In this document: piece by piece, positions 58,555 through 64,000 of the stretch
How the letters are laid out: every line of letters begins with the position of its first letter
How positions within the stretch are numbered: position 1 is the first letter of the stretch
Position numbers and translations under genes: made by a program
Assembly (NCBI RefSeq): GCF_002575655.3
Contig: NC_053036.3
Location: forward strand, 646,186,736 to 646,250,735
Direction of reading: 5' to 3'
Length of the DNA: 64,000 nucleotides
Origin: Aegilops tauschii subsp. strangulata
Lineage: Eukaryota; Streptophyta; Magnoliopsida; Poales; Poaceae
Notes under the pieces: model-generated
Database searches by the model: none
Told to the model about the DNA's origin: nothing
Seen by the model: only the letters and a program-made list of their open reading frames with translations

Positions 58555-59643
58555 AATTAAAGGCCTAAAATGCCGTGCCCAACTTACATACTCAACCAGA
58601 TGTACTTCTTAACACTACAGCCTTGTTTGGATGTGAGGGCGGGTATTTCCATGGAAATAACGCCCAGGGTGGAATGTTCTTGACAAAACAAAACCCCCCA
58701 GAAAAATCAACATGGCCCTTTCGAAGAGATGGGGATGGTACACTATTCTTTCTAGTCGATGCAGCCTTCCTTTGCGCTGGTGCAGCTACCATTGATGCAT
58801 CCAGATCGCGCTACTGGTCTGTGGCTTTAAAGGCACCAGCCTCGCCCGCGATCAGCATCACTCCCAAGATTACATGGTAGGTCTAGATCTTTATCTCAAC
58901 ATCTTCATTGCAACCATGAGGAGAATTCTAGGAGTCCATGGCAAATCAGAGGAACGTGTGCACTGCTTTTGGCTACGCATAGGCACAGGCACAAATAGGG
59001 GAGGGAGGCTTCGTCCGCTTGGGAAGGTCACGAGGTCAGCGAAGGAGAGAGAAGTGCTGAGAGCATCGGGAGTGGTGCGTCGTGAGAAAAACAAGGAGAG
59101 TTCGCCCGACGTGAGAAGGCGAGGGTCTCCTAAGGGGTTTTCTGTAAAAAAGAGCAGCCTCCGCAGCCCCTGTGTCGACGTGGCGTGGGTCAACGCGCCA
59201 CGAGGGCAGGTCAGCGAGCGCTGGTGAAGAGAAGAACCTCGAGTGAACCACTTATGAAAGATTGGGACCTAAAGGTGCATTTTCAAAGAAATAGGACGAA
59301 AGTGACACAACAACGAAACTTTTGGGACCTCCAGTGCATTTAACTCTTTATAAATCTTGTAGTCAATAGCTGCACCCTAGAGTAAGAATGGGTGCCATAG
59401 CAACCAATGATGGCTGCCATGGGAACAAAATTTATGTCTATTTTAGTTTTTGTGTTTTCTTTTTAGGAAGGGTAAAAGACTTCCCAAAATCCATTCCGGT
59501 ATAGATAAACTTCTTTCACTTTTGTTTTTTGCTTTTGAATTTATCTTCAGGGAGGGTAATAGGTTGCCTACAATTCATTATTCTCTCTAGTAAAACTTAT
59601 GGTTATTATGATTATGATATTGATTTGTTATTTAGATTCAGGT

Positions 59644-59688
<45 letters not shown>

Positions 59689-60100
59689 ATGTTTTCTGTT
59701 TCTGTGTATATGGTTTTCATTCTTTATTCAGAATGTTTTGTAGGAGCTTTATGATCTACTAGTTCCCTAGCTTGTACTTATAGTAATATACGTGAAGTAC
59801 TAGTCCTGCCTATTTCCTTATTCAAATTTATGTGATGCATGAAATATCTATATATGTTCTGCCTATCTTCTGGTAGTGTTTAAACTGTTGTAAATTAGAA
59901 TTTACTTACCTTGCTGGCAGTATATCTTACTCCATGATGTACTTTTTCTTGCTGATGTTCTTTGTGTGCAAATTCTACAGCCTGAACCTGCAATTTTCTA
60001 CTCCCTCAAAAAACATCTTATATTAAGTTACGGTGGGAGTTGATGATTAGTAAAAATGATTGGAATCTTTGTTTGCACCATATTTTCCACAGGTAACTTA
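58555..60100. other. Intergenic stretch with a long poly-C
   Basis: The open frames at 58570-59250 on both strands are short and unlike any family. A run of about 41 C lies at 59648-59688, and nearby sequence is ordinary AT-rich DNA. At 60000-60045 a short inverted 'actccctcaaa..ggtgggagt' pair recalls a Stowaway end. Confidence 0.45.
59648..59688 (+). repeat. Poly-C run of about 41 bases
   Basis: An uninterrupted C homopolymer. Its exact length should be treated with caution because sequencing and assembly are unreliable there. Confidence 0.9.
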
Positions 60101-60123
60101 ATAGTGTGGTGGCCGAATAATAA

Positions 60124-60674
60124 GTGAATACCATGACATCGAAGCAGCTTCGGAACAAAACAAGAAATAAGGAGTTCCGTGACGGGACCAAGAAGAAGGT
60201 GGAAAACTGCCCGCTGAGAGTGAAGAGCTTGAGGAACCTGATCATCTTCTCATTGAGGTCACTATACAATGTTGCACGCATTAGTTTTCATTATTGTATT
60301 TACAATTGTGTCCATGTTGCCTGATCCATAGAATCATTTGTACCCAGATATTGTGCAAGGATTATGACGTCTTTTTCAACACTGCGCATCTGTTCAAGGG
60401 CCTTGACATCAGCGTACTGAGGGGAGAGCTGGAGCATCGTTTTGGCCGGCTCTGGGCTCGCTTTGTCATCAAGGTGCATACCGTAGGTCCCTGGTATGCA
60501 GAATGTCTGCAACCAGTTACGTATGTTTTTAAGAGTCTCATATCCGATGGCTTGTTCGCAGGCTTCCAAATGTTCAAACCAGATGCAGATTATTTGCCCA
60601 TTGATGCACCTGTGCCTGTGCCAGAGGAGATGATTCCATTGCCGTTGCAGAAATTCTTATTTGGGACCAACTAA
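60124..60674 (+). pseudogene. Unrecognised gene remnant (last exons)
   Basis: A piece around 60124-60257 reads, in the better frame, HDIEAASEQNKK then a stop, then PAESEELEEPDHLLIE up to a GTCACT-type donor. A second block begins after an acceptor (CCCAG|ATATTG, about 60348) and reads ILCKDYDVFFNTAHLFKGLD, then LRGELEHRFGRLWARFVIKV and FAGFQMFKPDAD, ending PLPLQKFLFGTN at a stop at 60674. The second block has a coherent protein-like composition and a clean end, so it looks like the C-terminus of a real plant protein. The upstream block has an in-frame TAA near 60167. I cannot name the family. It is probably a gene fragment left by duplication or transposon capture. Confidence 0.45.
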
Positions 60675-60769
60675 TTAAGATGTTAGTGGTTAATTAGTTG
60701 CACCTGCTGGACCACTGGCGCACCTATGTGTTGCAATTTTATAGAAGATTAGTGAAAAAATTACTGCCT

Positions 60770-61049
60770 CAATCTTTGTGACGGGTTAATGGGTCCAGCC
60801 CATAGATATGTTTTTTTGTGTGATGCATTATTAGGTCTAGCCCATAGGTGGGTTTTGTCCAGCCCATAGAATGCTCAGAATGGCAGAGCAGAGTTGGGCT
60901 GGGTTGTTTCTTCAGAATTGACTGACTCAGAATTTGGGTCAGTCGACTCTGTTCGGGCAGATTCTGTTTGTCCATTTGATAAAAAATTAATGGCAGACCT
61001 AGAATCGACTGACCCCAAATTCAATTTTCAGTCAACTGACACCTAGCCA
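60770..61049. other. Short repeats around 'ggtctagcccatag'
   Basis: 'gtccagcccatagata', 'ggtctagcccataggtg' and 'gtccagcccatagaatg' recur at 60792-60870, and 'attgactgactcagaatttggg' at 60920 has an inverted relative near 61006. This is not a gene. Confidence 0.5.
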
Positions 61050-61805
61050 GTCCCATATTTTTCGTTCCTTAACTCTTTCGAAAGTATAGAAATTGTCCTT
61101 CAACTTCAAGACCAGTAAAACTTGGTCTCTTAATTTCTCAAACCAGATAAGTTCAGTCCCTCAACTTCTTAAACCAGATAACTTCAGTCCCTCATACCGT
61201 TTACGGTGGTTTTCGTCTGGACACGATTTTGACTAAAAACTTGACACGTTGTTCGGGGTTGACTGCCGTGTCACTGCCCACTTCAACGCCATGTTTAGTG
61301 GGGAGCATGATCAGCACTGCCATGGCTGGGTCGGTGTTCATCGTCTTGTACTGCAGGAAGAGAGAGGCGTCCCTGTGCAGCCGCATGGTACCTGCTCCCC
61401 TGCCCGTGCTGGCCGCATGAGCTCGACGGCCATGGTACCTGCTCCCCTGCCCGTGCTGGCCGCATGAGCTCGACGGCCATGGTACCTGCTCCCCTGCCCG
61501 TGCTGGCCGCATGACCTGGACGGTGAGCATGGCGAAGGCCAGCACCCCGTGAGCCAGGCCACCATGGCCGAGCATGTACACAACATACAGTGCCTTCGCT
61601 GTTCGTGGTGTGGCAGTCTAGCCCGGACGACGTGTCATGTTTTTTCTTTAGTCAAAACCGTGTCCACGTCGGATGAAAACCACTTAAAGTGGTACAAGGG
61701 ACCGAACTTATCCGATTTGAGAAACTGAGGGATCAAGGTTTGCCGGTTTTGAAGTTGAGGGATAATTTCTATATTTTCAAAAGAGTTGAGGGACGGAAAA
61801 TATAC
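61050..61805. mobile_element. Long-TIR Mutator-like element enclosing GC-rich sequence
   Basis: The left arm (about 61050-61240) and right arm (about 61625-61805) are imperfect inverted repeats of some 170-190 bp. For example 'tatagaaattgtccttcaac' on the left corresponds to 'tatagaaattatccctcaac' on the reverse of the right, and 'ggacacgattttgactaa' to 'ggacacggttttgactaa'. TIRs of this length are typical of Mutator-like elements. The 380 bp between are GC-rich, unlike the arms, and lack any transposase; a minus-strand open frame runs through them (61581-61201). This is the layout of a Pack-MULE. The 9-bp target duplication could not be identified. Confidence 0.65.
61385..61525. repeat. Three tandem 47-bp units
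   Basis: 'atggtacctgctcccctgcc' plus 'cgtgctggcc' plus 'gcatgagctcgacggcc' repeats from 61385, 61432 and 61479, exactly 47 bp apart. The copies are nearly identical, so the expansion is recent. It lies inside the long-TIR element. Confidence 0.95.
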
Positions 61806-61914
61806 TTTTCCCATAAATAAATAATAAACACACACTAGCCAAATCATCAAACTGTTACATAGGGCACTTACTCGTGGGGCTCACTAGTCAGCATACATAC
61901 TACTCTCTTTCCAA

Positions 61915-62097
61915 CACTTGGTGTTTGCTTGCAGGGACTTTTTTGTGTTGGGACTAGAAAAAGTCTCTAGCAAACCAAACAGGGTGGGACTAGACTTTTT
62001 GCTAAAAGTCCTTAAAAGCATCTCCTTGAGAGTCTTTTTTAAAAAGTCCTAGGGACTAGAAAAAGTCCTAGGACTAGAGAATCAAACACCACCTTAC
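61915..62097. mobile_element. MITE-like segment with 'gggactttt' inverted ends
   Basis: The segment opens with 'ttggtgtttgcttgcaggga' and closes with 'tcctaggactagagaatc' followed by 'aaacaccacc'. Read inward from the right this is GGTGGTGTTTGATTCTCTAG, a partner of GGTGTTTG on the left. Several 'gactagaaaaagtc' words repeat inside. The exact ends and target duplication are not clear. Confidence 0.5.
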
Positions 62098-62721
62098 TCT
62101 GTGCGGGATTCCATCGAGCAGGTTGCAGGGACCGCCGCTCCCTGCTGCTGATGCTCGTGAGGGTAAAGATGACGGCATGCCACGTGCGCTGGCTGCGCGA
62201 ACGAGACCGCCACAAAGAGCGCGGGGCAGGCCGCGAGCAGCAGGCTGCCGGGGCCCTGGGGTCACCATTCCTGCCGGCACCGCCTCCTCTCGTCCTCGAG
62301 TCCAGCCACTGCAGCCTTGCCGCCACCCACGCGCCCCTCCAGAACCCGCCGCTGCTCTACTCCTTGCAGAGCTCGCCGCCGCAACCAACAGAGGCTCCAT
62401 CCGGCCGGAGCTGCAAGCCGCGGAGGCTCAGCGCCCTGCACGTACGCTCCAGAATGTTACCGTGCCGATGATACCGTCGGTGACCACGGACGCGTCTCGT
62501 CCATCGCCCACAGAATGGTGAAGCCGGGCAAACTCACTTGCCGCTCCATGCTGGCTAGGCTAGAGAAACTGTGGCAAGACGATGGTAAAAGTGGATGCAT
62601 ATTTTGAATTCTGGATACACACTCGGCTGGGGCCGCCATGACCTCAAACACAACACGTCAAAAATGAAAATCAGGAACGTGGGAAGATACACAAATGGAT
62701 CACACAAAAGGTAACACACAC
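62098..62721. other. GC-rich stretch downstream of the DUF4220 gene, no gene called
   Basis: Open frames on both strands (62123-62607 on plus, 62400-62074 on minus) overlap and are of mixed, low-complexity composition. None has a recognisable domain. It may be a captured or decayed gene piece. Confidence 0.4.
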
Positions 62722-64000
62722 CTACACACTTTCGCCAGTGATGCTGGCCGGGTCGCCGGCGGCTCTACTGAAAATCCCCAGGTGTGCGAGCAATGCCCAT
62801 ACGAGCGTTATGAGCTCGCCGCCGCGGGCGATGGCCTCCGAGTGACCGTCAATGTTGTCTGATGGAGCGATGTACAGCATCATCTCCGACCAAAAGCCGG
62901 CGAGGAGCTCCCACGCTGTGTTGGCCTCTCCTTGGTTCAGCTCCGCCAACTGTTGTCCGAGCTTGGCACCATCCTTGAGCACCTCATGATTCTGTGAGGC
63001 GCTCATCAGCTCTACCAACGGTTGATAATCCACTTTAGGTGTTGGCATGCCGGCGAGGATGTGCTTGGCCTTCTTCTTGACGGTCTTGTACAAGCTCTTG
63101 CACCACTCGTCGTCCTCTGGAAGCAGCTCAGGGGAGTAGGCCACCAGGTAGGCGCAATACCGGGACAGGTGAATGGCAGCGGTCTTATGGTCAGAGAGAG
63201 GTTGACATGATCCAGCTGACCTGAGTTCAAGAATGCTTGTGGCGATGTGGCACACAAGAATGGTCTTGGCTATACCTTTTGTGCCATCGACCACCCAAAG
63301 GAGGTTGTCGCCGGTCTTCAACTGCGGCCTCGGGCACAGAGATGGCATGCGGTTATTGTTTCTGCTTCTCTCATAGCTTCTCAATGCATTCATGATACCA
63401 GCTTTCACCGCCCTTGGCACCTTGACCTTCTGACCAGGTTTAAGACGACGAAGCAGACCCATTGGAGTATTCCTTGGGTGTAGCACCAGTATTGAACATT
63501 GGTTCATCGTGTCTTCCCAATGGTTTAATATCTTGCATCTACACTGCAACACATGCCTGATACATTTCTGCATGATAGGAGATTGCTGCCAAGAAGGATG
63601 GTTTATGTGGGCGCAGATTAGGGCTACTTTTGTCCAGTTAGAACAAACGTAAAAAGCAATCTCTCTTATCTCAGCAAGCACAACGAGTGCAACAAGTACA
63701 ACAATCGGTACAAGGTCAAATGCTGGACTTCCAAAGTCCTGACCGCGTAGGTGTGTTGTGGTACCTTGCTGTTCTCCCTCGAATTGAAGGCACCGATACA
63801 AGCAAGATATCAGCTCGGAAGATGCAGTTGATCGATCTGCCAAAATAAATGGAAGATATACTCTGGCCATAGTAAAAAGTAAGCAGTAGCCGATGCCTGA
63901 GAGTGAAATCAATATGCTTAGTATGGGCATCCTGCTCTCTGAATATGTGATTACCAGTGATGAAAAATAAACATCATGAAGAAAAGAAAGCTCATATTCA
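62722..64000 (-). CDS. DUF4220/DUF594 protein, 3' part only (5' end outside the window)
   Basis: The frame is open from the right edge (64000) to the stop at 62722, at least 425 residues. The first residues in the window, YELSFLHDVYFSS, then VRVYLPF-like ARVYLPFILADRS, are typical of the middle of DUF4220, and FDLVPIVVLVALVVLAEI is a membrane helix in its place. After a variable part comes ILVCHIATSILELR, YCAYLVAYSPELLPEDD and later TAWELLAGFWSEMMLYIAPS, the DUF594 C-terminal domain. Members are plant membrane proteins of unknown function, often in clusters and single-exon. The ATG at 63930 is internal; the true start must lie beyond 64000. No frame break is seen in the visible part. Confidence 0.85.
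   Translation of the reverse strand, partial: EYELSFLHDVYFSSLVITYSESRMPILSILISLSGIGYCLLFTMARVYLPFILADRSTASSELISCLYRCLQFEGEQQGTTTHLRGQDFGSPAFDLVPIVVLVALVVLAEIREIAFYVCSNWTKVALICAHINHPSWQQSPIMQKCIRHVLQCRCKILNHWEDTMNQCSILVLHPRNTPMGLLRRLKPGQKVKVPRAVKAGIMNALRSYERSRNNNRMPSLCPRPQLKTGDNLLWVVDGTKGIAKTILVCHIATSILELRSAGSCQPLSDHKTAAIHLSRYCAYLVAYSPELLPEDDEWCKSLYKTVKKKAKHILAGMPTPKVDYQPLVELMSASQNHEVLKDGAKLGQQLAELNQGEANTAWELLAGFWSEMMLYIAPSDNIDGHSEAIARGGELITLVWALLAHLGIFSRAAGDPASITGESV

Noticed and set aside
62074..62607. Overlapping open frames on both strands in a GC-rich stretch
   Set aside because: None has a domain or conserved composition, and they contradict each other. A gene cannot be supported.
1..64000. 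CRISPR arrays, bacterial-style operons, riboswitches
   Set aside because: The genes are spliced, and the repeats are eukaryotic transposons, minisatellites and microsatellites. No array with regular spacers is present.

Overview
This window is nuclear DNA of a large-genome grass, almost certainly a Triticeae species (wheat, Aegilops or barley group). Most of the sequence is transposable elements with a Triticeae look: CACTA elements with CACTA termini and 3-bp target duplications, Tourist and Stowaway MITEs, a Copia LTR head with the 'TGTTGG..ATTGCCCTAGAGG' start, a Gypsy chromovirus and a 5'-truncated LINE. Between them lie a few spliced genes with GC-rich 5' exons, as is typical of grasses. 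Which genome or chromosome it comes from cannot be told from the sequence alone.

Layout. 1-2.8 kb: AT-rich repeat and a decayed hAT element with a perfect 8-bp target duplication. 2.8-5.2 kb (minus): a seven-exon gene for a GPI-anchored PI-PLC X-domain protein with an unusually long Ser/Pro tail. 6.9-7.4 kb: Copia LTR fragment. 8.8-15.4 kb: a CACTA element with a nested smaller CACTA (which contains a 5S rRNA-derived segment), three long hairpins, tandem duplications and a spliced non-transposase gene that is now broken. 15.9-21.1 kb: a second CACTA element with a decayed Ptta/En/Spm-type (Transposase_24) gene and a 30-bp minisatellite. 21.3-25.0 kb: a MITE cluster (one Stowaway nested in a Tourist-like element), a degenerate TE-associated ORF and a hAT MITE. 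25.7-30.4 kb (plus): a nine-exon SPARK-type receptor-like kinase with an intact catalytic core.

30.9-34.1 kb (minus): a DUF6598 pseudogene whose 3' end is split by a LINE, with a tandem partial copy beside it that serves as the unoccupied site. 34.3-38.7 kb (minus): a broken chromodomain Gypsy element without a visible 5' LTR. 38.9-39.7 kb: nested LTR fragments. 43.6-44.9 kb (minus): a three-exon gene for a companion-of-cellulose-synthase-like LEA_2 membrane protein, with a tandem duplication in its upstream region. 47.7-49.1 kb: a Harbinger-like element with a decayed Myb/SANT-like ORF1. 49.5-60 kb: AT-rich degenerate repeats with a Helitron-like 3' end, a tRNA-like SINE-type segment and a small MITE. 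60.1-60.7 kb: an unrecognised gene remnant. 61.05-61.8 kb: a long-TIR Mutator-like element enclosing GC-rich sequence (Pack-MULE candidate). 62.7-64.0 kb (minus): the 3' part of a DUF4220/DUF594 gene that runs off the right edge.

The genes do not form a pathway. The PLC-like protein, the SPARK kinase and the cellulose-synthase companion all act at the cell surface, but nothing in the sequence indicates joint regulation. No single previously undescribed system stands out. The strongest unusual signals are the three foldbacks and the 5S-like promoter inside the first CACTA, the LINE insertion at the DUF6598 stop codon with its sister site, and the Pack-MULE candidate.
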